From the NCBI GenBank assembly GCA_949296425.1, contig CASFPN010000045.1, forward strand, positions 1-64,000: a stretch of 64,000 nucleotides of DNA. The letters run 5' to 3'. Below the pieces are notes generated by a model. That model had not been told where the DNA came from, did no database searches, and saw only the letters and a list, made by a program, of their open reading frames with translations. Positions 1 to 7,581 of this stretch are shown here, piece by piece. Source of the DNA: an uncultured bacterium. Lineage in GTDB: Bacteria > Cyanobacteriota > Vampirovibrionia > Gastranaerophilales > Gastranaerophilaceae. The first letter of the stretch is position 1. Every line of letters starts with the position of its first letter. A program made the translations under genes and the position numbers.

Positions 1-110
1 GGAGTATTTCGCGCAGCCTCGTGTTCAGCGAGTAACTCCAGCTGTCGTTTGAAATATATTTCACCAGTAAAATTTTTCTGAAATCGAGGAATGCTTTTAA
101 TATCACTATA
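1..110 (+). other. Unresolved 3' end of a transcript entering from the left edge
   Basis: These bases precede a good rho-independent terminator, so something transcribed rightward ends here. One frame is open from base 2 to a TGA at 50-52 and reads EYFAQPRVQRVTPAVV, which could be the C-terminus of a protein. The DNA can also fold: GGAGT at 1-5 can pair with ACTCC at 35-39, and TCGC with GCGA just inside, so an RNA gene is possible. Nothing recognisable as tmRNA, RNase P or SRP RNA is visible. Confidence 0.25.
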
Positions 111-111
111 T

Positions 112-140
112 GTCCCGAAAACTTTTTCGGGACTTTTTTT
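112..140 (+). terminator. Rho-independent terminator
   Basis: GTCCCGAAAA (112-121) pairs perfectly with TTTTCGGGAC (124-133) and is followed by seven T residues on the plus strand. It ends whatever transcript comes from the left edge. The minus strand has no T run after the hairpin, so it does not serve the small minus-strand gene next to it. Confidence 0.85.
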
Positions 141-179
141 ATTGCTGTTGAATAAAATTTTAAAATTATGGATTTCAGA

Positions 180-320
180 TTATTTATTAATAACAGCTAA
201 AACTTCAGCGAGCTTACCGCCGCCGCTGTTTTTGAATTTAATTTCTTTTTTTGTATCTTCCGGGGTAAATTCGGTTTTTTGATAATTAATCAAATATTTC
301 ATAAATTCAGGACTAAACAT
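180..320 (-). CDS. Small uncharacterised protein, 46 aa
   Basis: This is a short minus-strand gene. It starts at ATG (320-318) just after a strong Shine-Dalgarno sequence, AAAGGAGTAAA, and ends with TAA at 182-180. The product begins MFSPEFMKYLINYQKTEF, is polar and lysine/glutamate rich, and has an NSGGGKLAEVLAVI segment near the C-terminus. It has no signal peptide or membrane segment. I do not recognise the family. The near-ideal ribosome site and clean frame are the reasons to call it real. It is transcribed toward the terminator at 112-140 and divergently from the serine dehydratase genes. Confidence 0.6.
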   Translation of the reverse strand: MFSPEFMKYLINYQKTEFTPEDTKKEIKFKNSGGGKLAEVLAVINK

Positions 321-408
321 TTTACTCCTTTGCTACACTAAAAATTACATAACACACATATATATAAAAACATAAAACAAAAATATATTGTCAGAAATTT
401 ACAAATTA

Positions 409-436
409 TTTACAATATTTAATGTGATGTTATAAT
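409..436 (+). promoter_or_regulatory. Putative sigma-70 type promoter for sdaAB-sdaAA
   Basis: TTTACA (409-414) and a perfect TATAAT (431-436) are separated by 16 bases, placing the transcript start about 15 bases before the sdaAB start codon at 458. It lies in the only intergenic space upstream of the operon. Confidence 0.55.
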
Positions 437-457
437 TGTATTGCAGGTAATAATGTT

Positions 458-1126
458 ATGAATCAATCTTCAATCATAGATATCATTTCCCCGATAATGG
501 CAGGCCCATCAAGTTCACATACGGCTGGTGCGGTCAGATTAGGACTTCTTGCACGCAATATTTATAATGCAAAGCCTGATAAAATTACTTTCAAGCTATA
601 TAATTCATACGCTTCTACCGGAAAAGGACATGGTACGGATAAAGGTCTACTTGCCGGTATTTTAGGTTTTTCTGTTTGTGACAGCCGGATAAAAAATGTA
701 TTTGACACTCCTGAGGCTATGGAAATTAATTATGAATTTGAGTTTTTGCAAGATTTTAACAGACACCCTAATGCCGTGGATTTTGCAATTGAAGGCGGGC
801 TAAATATGTTAATTTCCGGAAATTCAGTCGGTGCCGGTGAAATTGAAATTACCAATATAAATAAATTTTCAGTAAGACTTAACGGTAAATATAATACTGT
901 TTTGCTTGTTTATGAAGATATGCCAGGAGTGATTTCATCTGTTACCGGTATTATTCAAAAGGATAATGTAAATATTGCCTCTCTCCACTGTGACAGAAGC
1001 GGTAAAGGTAAAGATGCGTCTATGTGTATTTGCCTTGACGGTGAGCTTTCCCGCGCCTGTTTCAATGAGATAAGCGCCCTCAAAGACATGTATATTGTAA
1101 GATACATTAAAAAATTGGAAAGTTAA
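458..1126 (+). CDS. sdaAB: L-serine dehydratase, iron-sulfur dependent, beta subunit
   Basis: This is the regulatory/beta half of the two-subunit iron-sulfur L-serine dehydratase, which deaminates L-serine to pyruvate and ammonia in the cytoplasm. The 222-residue protein opens with the family motif MAGPSSSHTAG near residue 14. A C-terminal ACT domain of about 75 residues (from NTVLLVYEDMPGVISSVTG) probably senses serine or another amino acid. It sits two bases upstream of the alpha subunit gene, so the two should be translated together. Length and domain order match the Bacillus/Clostridium type, in which alpha and beta are separate proteins. The ribosome site is weak (GCAGGT). Confidence 0.93.
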   Translation: MNQSSIIDIISPIMAGPSSSHTAGAVRLGLLARNIYNAKPDKITFKLYNSYASTGKGHGTDKGLLAGILGFSVCDSRIKNVFDTPEAMEINYEFEFLQDFNRHPNAVDFAIEGGLNMLISGNSVGAGEIEITNINKFSVRLNGKYNTVLLVYEDMPGVISSVTGIIQKDNVNIASLHCDRSGKGKDASMCICLDGELSRACFNEISALKDMYIVRYIKKLES

Positions 1127-1128
1127 TT

Positions 1129-2007
1129 ATGAGATATTCAATAACTACATTTAGACAGTTATATTATGCGTGTAAAGAACAAGGAAAGCAGATTTTTGAA
1201 GTCGCTCTGGAAAATGAGGTTGATAAAGGCGAATATTCCGAATATCAGGTAAGATTGCAGGCTGCCAAAAGTTTAAACGCTATGAAAGAAGCAATAAAGG
1301 AAGGATTGAAATCTGTTGAACTTTCTCCCAGCGGAATGAGCGGAGATGATTGTGACAAACTTCAGAAACGATATGAAAAAGCTGGTTCATTGCTTGGCAC
1401 AACGGCGGAAAAAATTATGATATATGCGCTTGCAACAAGCGAGCAAAATCTCAGAATGGGTACAATTGCAGCTTGCCCTACAGCAGGATCTTGCGGAATA
1501 GTTCCGGCTGTTTTGATTGCTTTTGCAGAAAATTACAGTATTAAAGAGGATGATGAGATTAATGCCCTGATAACAGCCGGTGAAGTCGGTAGGATTGTTT
1601 CAAACAAAATGGCGCTAGCAGGTGCTGTCGGAGGATGTCAAGCAGAATGCGGAGTGGCTTCGGCTATGGCATCAGCAGCTTTAACCCAGATGCGCGGAGG
1701 AACTGTAAAACAAATAATTAATGCTTCCGCGCTTGCTCTAAAAAATATTTTAGGGCTTACCTGCGACCCTGTTTGCGGTCTTGTTGAGATTCCATGTGTA
1801 AAACGTAATCCGTTTCTTGCAATTCATGCAGTGACAGCAAGTGAGCTTGCAATGGCTGATATTATGTCTAAGATACCTGCTGATGAAATTGTTGACGCAA
1901 TGGAACAGACTGGCCAGCTTATGTCGCCTTTGCTGAAAGAAAGTTCAAAAGGCGGGCTTGCAGCCACAAAAACTGCTATTGCACTTGGAAAAAATATTCT
2001 TAAATGA
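1129..2007 (+). CDS. sdaAA: L-serine dehydratase, iron-sulfur dependent, alpha subunit
   Basis: This is the catalytic alpha subunit, 292 residues, which carries the 4Fe-4S cluster that activates the serine hydroxyl group. The conserved cysteine segments CPTAGSCGIVPAV and CDPVCGLVEIPC are present, together with the glycine-rich GGCQAECGVASAMA stretch, so the enzyme looks intact. It follows sdaAB after two bases and ends the operon. The enzyme links serine breakdown to pyruvate, which fits a fermentative, anaerobic life because the cluster is oxygen sensitive. Confidence 0.93.
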   Translation: MRYSITTFRQLYYACKEQGKQIFEVALENEVDKGEYSEYQVRLQAAKSLNAMKEAIKEGLKSVELSPSGMSGDDCDKLQKRYEKAGSLLGTTAEKIMIYALATSEQNLRMGTIAACPTAGSCGIVPAVLIAFAENYSIKEDDEINALITAGEVGRIVSNKMALAGAVGGCQAECGVASAMASAALTQMRGGTVKQIINASALALKNILGLTCDPVCGLVEIPCVKRNPFLAIHAVTASELAMADIMSKIPADEIVDAMEQTGQLMSPLLKESSKGGLAATKTAIALGKNILK

Positions 2008-2119
2008 CTTTTGTAAACTTTTGTAAATAATTTTCAAAAAACTGACAATTCCATGGAAATTATATCCTTAATATATATATAAGAGATATGAGTATAAAAA
2101 ATATTAAGGAGATATAGCT

Positions 2120-2338
2120 ATGAGTTTTAATACAGGACGAGTTGAGGCAATCGGAGCGGATGATAAGCCTTCAGTAAAGTATACAAGTCAGGTAGAAAAG
2201 AAATATCCATGGGAGAATATTGGCGGTATGCTAAATGGATTTGGATCTTATATGGGAAATATTCCCGCTAACTTTAACAGTGCTTTTACAGTTGGTAAAA
2301 GCGGAGGTACAAAAGCTGAAGGAGCATTTTTAGGCTAA
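2120..2338 (+). CDS. Uncharacterised small protein, 72 aa
   Basis: I do not recognise this protein. It has a strong ribosome site (AAGGAGATATAGCT before ATG), is 72 residues long, and is rich in glycine, serine and asparagine toward the C-terminus (GKSGGTKAEGAFLG). It has no signal peptide, cysteines or clear membrane segment. It stands alone between the serine dehydratase operon and coaX, with an A/T-rich upstream region suitable for its own promoter. Several other small proteins in this window (24329, 3847) have a similar Gly/Met/Asn-rich character and may belong to a lineage-specific set; that grouping is only an impression. Confidence 0.6.
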   Translation: MSFNTGRVEAIGADDKPSVKYTSQVEKKYPWENIGGMLNGFGSYMGNIPANFNSAFTVGKSGGTKAEGAFLG

Positions 2339-2397
2339 GTTTTTGCAAAAAGTTTTTATTTGTAATACACTAATCTTTGAAAGAGGATTAGTGTATT

Positions 2398-3186
2398 ATG
2401 TTATTAGCAGCTGATATAGGTAATACAAGTATAACTTTAGGAATTTTTGACGAGGATGCTCTTGTTGAAGAATACAGGCTTGCATCGGATAAGGATTTAC
2501 CGCTTGAGGAATACGAGGTGCTTTTGAAATCTCTTTGTAAGGATTTTAAAGTTGATGGTGCAATAATTTCGTCTGTAGTCGAAGAACTTACCAAAAAGTT
2601 CAAGACGGCTGTTGATAATACTTTCAAGCTGGATGCCATTGTTTTATCAACAAAAATTAATACCGGTGTGAAAATAATGCTTGACAGACCTGAAGAAGCC
2701 GGTGCCGATCGTATTGCAAATGCAGCCGGTGCTTATGTATTGTATAATCATCCTGCTATTGTTGTTGATTTTGGTACTGCAACGACTTTTGACATCGTTA
2801 ATTCTCAAGGTGAATTTATAGGAGGTATTATTGCTCCTGGGGTCAATCTTCAATTAAAATCTTTAAATAAATTTACTTCAAAGCTGCCAAGAATTGATGT
2901 TACTCTCTCCAATACAGCTATCGGGCATAATACGGCTGATGCAATTCTTTCTGGTGTTTTACGCGGTACAGCTTCAATGATAGACGGACTTGTTGAACAG
3001 TGTGAAAAAGAACTGGGGGGAAAAGCTGTTTTAGTTGCAACAGGCGGTTATTCAGGATTGATTGCAAATTATCTTAAACGGCCGTTTGATTTTATTAACC
3101 CGACTTTGACGCTTGAAGGTTTAAGACATTTATATCAGATTAACAAATTAAATATTGTAGGTGAATTGCAAAAAGTTGCCCATTAG
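2398..3186 (+). CDS. coaX: Type III pantothenate kinase
   Basis: CoaX phosphorylates pantothenate, the first step from vitamin B5 to coenzyme A. The 262-residue protein has the ASKHA-fold signatures of the type III enzyme: an N-terminal phosphate loop ADIGNTSITLGIF, the PEEAGADRIANAAGA pantothenate-site motif, DFGTATTFDIV, and GGIIAPGVNL. The start is supported by GAAAGAGG upstream. The last 39 bases overlap the 3' end of rex on the opposite strand, so the two genes converge. A panD gene at 28125 supplies an earlier step of the same pathway. Confidence 0.95.
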   Translation: MLLAADIGNTSITLGIFDEDALVEEYRLASDKDLPLEEYEVLLKSLCKDFKVDGAIISSVVEELTKKFKTAVDNTFKLDAIVLSTKINTGVKIMLDRPEEAGADRIANAAGAYVLYNHPAIVVDFGTATTFDIVNSQGEFIGGIIAPGVNLQLKSLNKFTSKLPRIDVTLSNTAIGHNTADAILSGVLRGTASMIDGLVEQCEKELGGKAVLVATGGYSGLIANYLKRPFDFINPTLTLEGLRHLYQINKLNIVGELQKVAH

Positions 3187-3762
3187 ATTTTCGTTCCAAA
3201 CCTGAACGTCATCAGGTACTGAAAGTACTACAGGTGTAAAGTTCCAAATGTATTTAATATTTGCTTTGACAAGGAAATCAGCTGTACTTTGGGCAAATTT
3301 CCCGGGAACTGTCAGTATTGCAATATCTACATCTTCATTTTTTGCGGCTTCGGGTAATTTTAAAACTTCCTGAATTTGTATGCTGTTAACAAATTTCCCG
3401 ATTTTTTTAGGGTCATTGTCAAATAGGGCAAGAATATTAAGCCCGTAATCCGTAAAATTGCCATAATTTGCAAGTGCAGAACCTAAGTTCCCTGCTCCGA
3501 TAATAAACGCTTTTTTTGTCTTTTTAAATCCCAGAGTCTTTTCAATAGAAATTTTTAATTCTTTTACAATATATCCTACTCTGCTTTTTCCTGAGTTATT
3601 TAAAAGGTTGATATCTTTTCTTACCTGTGAATCGTCAATATGCAAAAGAGTCGCAATCTGTTTACTGGAGATAAACTCTATTCCGTTGTTTATATAGTCG
3701 GAAAGTATACAATGATAAAGGGTAAGTCTGTTTATAACTTTTTCGGGGATATTTTTATTCAT
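3148..3762 (-). CDS. rex: Redox-sensing transcriptional repressor Rex
   Basis: Rex is a homodimeric repressor that leaves DNA when NADH rises, controlling fermentation and respiration genes. The 204-residue protein has an N-terminal winged helix (IPEKVINRLTLYHCIL, then SSKQIATLLHIDDSQVRKD) and a Rossmann domain with the NAD motif IGAGNLGSALANY. Length and order match the family. The 3' end overlaps coaX by 39 bases in convergent orientation. I could not find a confident Rex operator (TTGTGAA-N4-TTCACAA type) next to any gene in the window. Confidence 0.93.
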   Translation of the reverse strand: MNKNIPEKVINRLTLYHCILSDYINNGIEFISSKQIATLLHIDDSQVRKDINLLNNSGKSRVGYIVKELKISIEKTLGFKKTKKAFIIGAGNLGSALANYGNFTDYGLNILALFDNDPKKIGKFVNSIQIQEVLKLPEAAKNEDVDIAILTVPGKFAQSTADFLVKANIKYIWNFTPVVLSVPDDVQVWNENLMGNFLQFTYNI

Positions 3763-3796
3763 AATTTAATTATAGCATAAATTTTTGTTATATAAA

Positions 3797-3829
3797 TCCA
3801 AAACAGCCTCTTATTTAAAGAGGCTGTTT
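3797..3829 (-). terminator. Rho-independent terminator for the gene at 3847-4407
   Basis: AAACAGCCTCTT (3801-3812) and AAGAGGCTGTTT (3818-3829) form a perfect 12-bp stem with a five-base loop. Read leftward the stem is followed by TTTTGG, which fits termination of the minus-strand gene ending at 3847. It also separates that gene from rex. Confidence 0.75.
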
Positions 3830-3846
3830 AATTGGTAAATTTCTAA

Positions 3847-4407
3847 TTATGCTGCTAAATCAAGTTTTTCTCCTGGTTGTTTCAGATTTGCCGCGAGTTC
3901 ATCATTCTTTATTTCTTCTGCGCGTTTCTTGATTTCATTGTCTGAAGGTTTGTATTCCGGATTATCTTTATTTTCTTCTTTCAATTCAGCTTCTGCTGCC
4001 AGCCAGTAATTGTCGCCTTCCTGAATTGGAGTTTCTGTATCGACAGGATTCTGTATCTGAGCAAGTTGTTCAATTTCTTGTTTCTGCGCTTCTTCTTTTA
4101 TTTGTACAGGCTCTTGCGGTACTTCCTGCAGAATAATCGTTTGATTTGCAGGTTCTTTGTCTTTTCCTAATAGGTAATTCGCAAATATTCCCAATGGTCC
4201 CATAGCGGTAGTTAATACTGCTTTAGCTATCCACTTGGCAGTTTCATCTTGTCCTACAAGCATTCCTGCAGCTACCGGATTCCCTGTTAGTGCAGCTCCT
4301 ATTAGTAATTTATTATTGCCATTTTGTTGCTGCGGCTGTTGTTCAACCGGTGTTAAATAATATTGTTTCCCGTTTAATTGTATAGTTTGTACTGAAGTAT
4401 CCCCCAT
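3847..4407 (-). CDS. Uncharacterised protein, 186 aa, with central hydrophobic segment
   Basis: I do not recognise this protein. Residues 1-30 are Gln/Asn rich. A mildly hydrophobic, glycine/alanine-rich region (about 33-90) includes ALTGNPVAAGMLVGQ and LTTAMGPLGIFANYLLG, and could contain one or two membrane-associated helices. The C-terminal half is a highly charged, Glu/Lys-rich low-complexity tail. The start is supported by AAAGGGAAAAATT before ATG. It is a single-gene unit with its own terminator downstream and a long 5' region of about 430 bases before the next gene. Confidence 0.6.
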   Translation of the reverse strand: MGDTSVQTIQLNGKQYYLTPVEQQPQQQNGNNKLLIGAALTGNPVAAGMLVGQDETAKWIAKAVLTTAMGPLGIFANYLLGKDKEPANQTIILQEVPQEPVQIKEEAQKQEIEQLAQIQNPVDTETPIQEGDNYWLAAEAELKEENKDNPEYKPSDNEIKKRAEEIKNDELAANLKQPGEKLDLAA

Positions 4408-4836
4408 AATTTTTCCCTTTCGTGTTGTACTTAGTAATTTCTCCTATAAGTGATCAATCCCCTATGTATCTAATAAAAATTTTTTCATTAAAAAATTGCC
4501 TGCCCTGTTTTGTAAAAATTACCCGTATACCACACAGTAAAAGGAAAACAAAGGTATCAATCTGTTTGTTCATATTTCGTAACATTTGAAATATACATTT
4601 CGTTTTCTTTGTAAAACCACTTTTTCATAAAGCAAGAAAAAAGACGGGGTTGCGATTCAAACCCGTCACGCTTATGAATTATATATGTACTGTTAGTTTC
4701 GCTCCCTATATCTTTCGTATATATATTATATACCACAAAACTAATTCTTTATAACTATATGTTAAGAAATGTTTCTAATTCTTGAGAATTAGTTTACGAA
4801 TTTTTATACCCATATGGGTTAATTTTTAGGTCCGAT
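4408..4836. other. Intergenic region, 429 bp
   Basis: No convincing protein gene is visible here. It holds a minus-strand hairpin with a T run (4637-4667), listed separately as the end of a possible small RNA. There is also a palindrome CTAATTCTTGAGAATTAG at 4775-4792, which could help end transcription of the minus-strand gene stopping at 4837, and a second palindrome, ACCCATATGGGT, near 4808-4819. The rest is A/T-rich and probably carries the promoter and leader of the gene at 3847-4407. Confidence 0.5.
4637..4718 (-). ncRNA. Candidate small RNA or terminated leader
   Basis: On the minus strand a hairpin with arms GACGGGTT and AACCCCGTC (one extra C) occupies 4643-4667 and is followed by six T residues (plus-strand A run 4637-4642), a good terminator. 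A TATAAT-like box on the same strand lies at 4730-4725, so a transcript of about 80 nt is possible. The -35 region is poor. Nothing matches a known RNA family that I can recall. It could be an independent small RNA or an attenuated leader of the gene at 3847-4407. Confidence 0.3.
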
Positions 4837-5151
4837 TTAATTGTTTTCCCGTTTTTCTTCATCACGGACAAATTTGACTAATTCTTCAAGGTGTCTGTCT
4901 TCTATTGCTTCTATAAGTTCATTTACCGATTTTATTTTATTAAGAGCAAAACCAGTTTCGGCTAAGAGAACGCAATCATTGCATAATCTGTAACCGTCAT
5001 ATTCTATAGAACCTGCTAGGCATTTGTTTTGTCCGCAGCAGTCGCAGGCAAAATATTCATCTATAATATCGGGGTTGTCTTCTATATCGTCGAGGCGCAT
5101 CTGTTCGACTACCTGTGCCATTTCTTCAGCTATTTCTTTTTCTGATTTCAT
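4837..5151 (-). CDS. Small protein with a cysteine zinc-ribbon-like motif
   Basis: This 104-residue protein has a cysteine cluster CDCCGQNKC followed about 20 residues later by CNDC, the spacing expected of a treble-clef or zinc-ribbon metal site. Around it are acidic helical segments (EEMAQVVEQMRLDDIEDNPDI and a C-terminal ELVKFVRDEEKR). I chose the inner ATG at 5151 because GGAGGG lies seven bases upstream of it (5156-5161); a start 15 bases further out has no such site. The ribosome site is built from the end of the tandem repeat at 5160-5403. Function unknown; a small nucleic-acid- or protein-binding adaptor is possible. Confidence 0.65.
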   Translation of the reverse strand: MKSEKEIAEEMAQVVEQMRLDDIEDNPDIIDEYFACDCCGQNKCLAGSIEYDGYRLCNDCVLLAETGFALNKIKSVNELIEAIEDRHLEELVKFVRDEEKRENN

Positions 5152-5159
5152 AAATCCCT

Positions 5160-5403
5160 CCACCACTTACGTGGTCCCCCTCCCTTTACAAGGGAGGTAA
5201 AGTATCTAACTTTTTAATTTTATAATTTCCACCACTTACGTGGTCCCCCTCCCTTTACAAGGGAGGTAAAGTATCTAACTTTTTAATTTTATAATTTCCA
5301 CCACTTACGTGGTCCCCCTCCCTTTACAAGGGAGGTAAAGTATCTAATCTTTTAATTTTATATTTCCACCGCTTACGCTTACATTTCCTTACAAGAAAGG
5401 TAA
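5160..5403. repeat. Three-and-a-half tandem copies of a 69-bp palindromic repeat
   Basis: The unit recurs at 5161, 5230 and 5299 (period 69) with nearly identical sequence, followed by a degenerate, shortened copy from 5367. Each unit contains two inverted repeats, CCACTTACGTGG and CCTCCCTTTACAAGGGAGG, and then an A/T-rich stretch ending near TAATTTTATAATTT. It fills the gap between pdxJ and the zinc-ribbon gene, both on the minus strand. The repeat ends supply the ribosome site of the downstream gene. In RNA each unit would fold into two adjacent hairpins. Confidence 0.95.
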
Positions 5404-6114
5404 TTATTTTATAAGAGTGTTCATTTTGCTTACTGCTTCAGGCAACCCTGTAAATACAGCACGCGAGATTATACTGTGTCCGATATTAAGTTCCTGGAGC
5501 CCTTCGATTTCATGCATTCTGTGAACATTTTCGTAATTAAGCCCGTGTCCGGCATTTACTTTCAAACCCAGCTTTTGAGCAAGCTCTGCAGATTTTTTTA
5601 GTTTTTGGAATTCCTGTTCTTCTTCAGGGTAGCCGAAACATTCAGAGTATGTTCCCGTGTGCATTTCTATAAATTGCGCACCTGTTTGGGCTGAAGCTTT
5701 AACCTGTTCTTCATCAGGATCGATAAATAAACTTACAATTATACCTGCATCCAGCAGCGGTTTTATGAATTCCGTAACTTTTTCAAGCTGACCTGCAACA
5801 TCAAGCCCGCCTTCAGTTGTTATTTCCTGACGTTTTTCGGGTACAAGGCAGATTGAATAAGGTTTAATATCAAGTGCAATCTGCTGAATATCTTCTGCCA
5901 TTGCCATTTCCAGATTTAAGCGGGTTTTGAGCATATTAATCAAGGTATAGACATCTTCATCTTTAATATGACGTCTGTCTTCTCTTAAATGAGTTGTAAT
6001 TGAAGATGCACCATTTTCTTCAGCTATTTGTGCAGCTTTTTCAACGGAAGGTTCAACGCCGCCTCTGGCATTTCTTAATGTCGCAATATGGTCTATATTT
6101 ACACCTAATAACAT
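5404..6114 (-). CDS. pdxJ: Pyridoxine 5'-phosphate synthase
   Basis: PdxJ joins 3-amino-2-oxopropyl phosphate and 1-deoxyxylulose 5-phosphate to make pyridoxine 5'-phosphate in the DXP-dependent vitamin B6 route. The 236-residue TIM-barrel protein shows the family motifs LGVNIDHIATLRNARGG at the N-terminus, ITTHLREDRRHI, FIEMHTGTYSE, and VNAGHGLNYENV and IGHSIISRAVF near the C-terminus. Length is standard. It lies downstream of murT with a 58-bp gap that contains a dispersed palindrome, and upstream of a tandem repeat. Confidence 0.95.
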   Translation of the reverse strand: MLLGVNIDHIATLRNARGGVEPSVEKAAQIAEENGASSITTHLREDRRHIKDEDVYTLINMLKTRLNLEMAMAEDIQQIALDIKPYSICLVPEKRQEITTEGGLDVAGQLEKVTEFIKPLLDAGIIVSLFIDPDEEQVKASAQTGAQFIEMHTGTYSECFGYPEEEQEFQKLKKSAELAQKLGLKVNAGHGLNYENVHRMHEIEGLQELNIGHSIISRAVFTGLPEAVSKMNTLIK

Positions 6115-6145
6115 TTTTACCTCTTTTCTTGTATTTTTTACTGAA

Positions 6146-6166
6146 ATTCTGAAACAAGTTCAGAAT
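6146..6166. repeat. Dispersed palindromic element, family A (intergenic copy)
   Basis: ATTCTGAA at 6146-6153 and TTCAGAAT at 6159-6166 form an 8-bp stem around CAAG, followed by GACA. It resembles copies near 10849, 14276, 24743 and 25646 (core CTGAAACAAGTTCAG followed by ATGAC). It sits between murT and pdxJ. Confidence 0.7.
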
Positions 6167-6172
6167 GACATT

Positions 6173-7498
6173 TTATCGTATTTCTTTAGTCAGTTTTAAA
6201 AGCGCTGTGTAAGAAGGCAGAATTGTTGTTTTGCCAGCTGTTGTCGCTTTATCTATTGCTTTTTTTATATTCGGTTCAATAATAATTTTTTCCTGCGCAA
6301 TTCCTGCATACTTAAGTCGTGTTGCCATATCATTTGCACGCGTGCCTGAAGTAATTACAAGCTTTTCGGCATTTTTAAGCTGTTCAAAATCGCTGTCCCA
6401 AAGCCAGGAAATATCACGGCCATCTGCGTAATTATCATTTATTGCAATTACAATATTAGATTTTAAATCTACGGTTTTCAAAACTTCACTTGCTCCCGTG
6501 GGATTTTTGATAAGCTGAATTACAGCCGGATTCCCGTTAATAACACATTTTTCTGTTCTGCCAAAAATTGCATGGTAACTGTCTAGTGCTTTTTGAATTT
6601 CTTCCTGATTAAGCCCGCATTCAAAAGCAAAGGATATGGCTGCAAGAGCATTATAAGCATTGTATAAACCGGCTAGTCCGATCTTGAATTCAAAAGAAAT
6701 TCCTCTGTTTTGCACGCTTATTATTGAATAAGCGTCATAAACGATAACATTTGCAAGATAGTTACATTCAGGGCGTTTATATCCGCAGGCAGAACAAAAA
6801 TAATGTCCCTGCTGGGCAAAAAACTGTTTTGAGTACTTTAATTCTTCCCCGCAAGAGCAATTAAACACTTCTGACGGGGCATTTGAATTGTGCTGGTAGC
6901 TGCATTTGTATTCAACATTATCAAAACCGTAATATACAGCGTATTTTGTTCTGTTAAATGTTGCGACAATAGGATCATCCGCATTCAAAATAAGTCTTAA
7001 ATCAGGGTTTTTATCAATTGCATTTTTTATAAATTCTGCTGTGGTATTAAGTTCACCATATCTGTCAAGCTGATCACGGAAAAGATTTGTTACAACGAGA
7101 TAATCGGCGTTCATATAATCATACAGTTTTGACAGATAAGCTTCATCAGATTCAATAACTGCATAATCAAATCTTATAAAAGGTCTGACGCATAAAGCAA
7201 AAACATTAGCCACTCCGGTAAGCATATTTGCGCCTTTTAGATTATGAATGATACTCTGGTGTGCGGTTTCAAGAATATGTGCAATAATTCCGGAGGTGGT
7301 TGATTTCCCGTTTGTGCCCGTTATAGTAACTATTCTTTTTTTTATATATTTCGGGCAATATTTAAGAAAATCAGGGCATATTTTCAAAACCAACATTCCT
7401 ACAAATGAGGTTCCGGACGACTTATTCAGCAGTTTAATACCTAAATAAGCACATCTTGCAATTATTAATGACAGGTAAAACTTTATCTTTTTTATCAT
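6173..7498 (-). CDS. murT: Mur-ligase-like lipid II isoglutaminyl synthase subunit MurT
   Basis: MurT works with the glutaminase GatD to amidate the alpha-carboxyl of D-glutamate in lipid II. The 441-residue protein has the Mur ligase ATP loop VTITGTNGKSTTSG, and the MurT-specific cysteine ribbon in the central domain, CSCGE followed by CSACGY. The C-terminal DUF1727-type region includes LIKNPTGASEVL and NDNYADGRDISWLWD. An N-terminal hydrophobic stretch of about 25 residues may contact the membrane. gatD normally lies beside murT, but I see none in this window. It is upstream of pdxJ on the same strand. Confidence 0.9.
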   Translation of the reverse strand: MIKKIKFYLSLIIARCAYLGIKLLNKSSGTSFVGMLVLKICPDFLKYCPKYIKKRIVTITGTNGKSTTSGIIAHILETAHQSIIHNLKGANMLTGVANVFALCVRPFIRFDYAVIESDEAYLSKLYDYMNADYLVVTNLFRDQLDRYGELNTTAEFIKNAIDKNPDLRLILNADDPIVATFNRTKYAVYYGFDNVEYKCSYQHNSNAPSEVFNCSCGEELKYSKQFFAQQGHYFCSACGYKRPECNYLANVIVYDAYSIISVQNRGISFEFKIGLAGLYNAYNALAAISFAFECGLNQEEIQKALDSYHAIFGRTEKCVINGNPAVIQLIKNPTGASEVLKTVDLKSNIVIAINDNYADGRDISWLWDSDFEQLKNAEKLVITSGTRANDMATRLKYAGIAQEKIIIEPNIKKAIDKATTAGKTTILPSYTALLKLTKEIR

Positions 7499-7581
7499 AA
7501 ATAGTCCTTTAGACGTATTCTAATTTTGATTAAATTATTCTATCCTTTATATATCATAATACAAAAGTAAGAATTAGAGAA

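Noticed and set aside
2338-2397. Terminator after the 72-residue gene (TTTTTGCAAAAAG)
   Set aside because: The stem is A/T only with no loop of proper size; not convincing.
4637-4670. tRNA-like T-arm (GGTTTGAATC)
   Set aside because: No acceptor, D or anticodon arm can be built around it; the T run points to a terminator.
5160-5403. CRISPR-like regular repeats
   Set aside because: Units are contiguous with period 69 and have no unique spacers; no cas gene is near.
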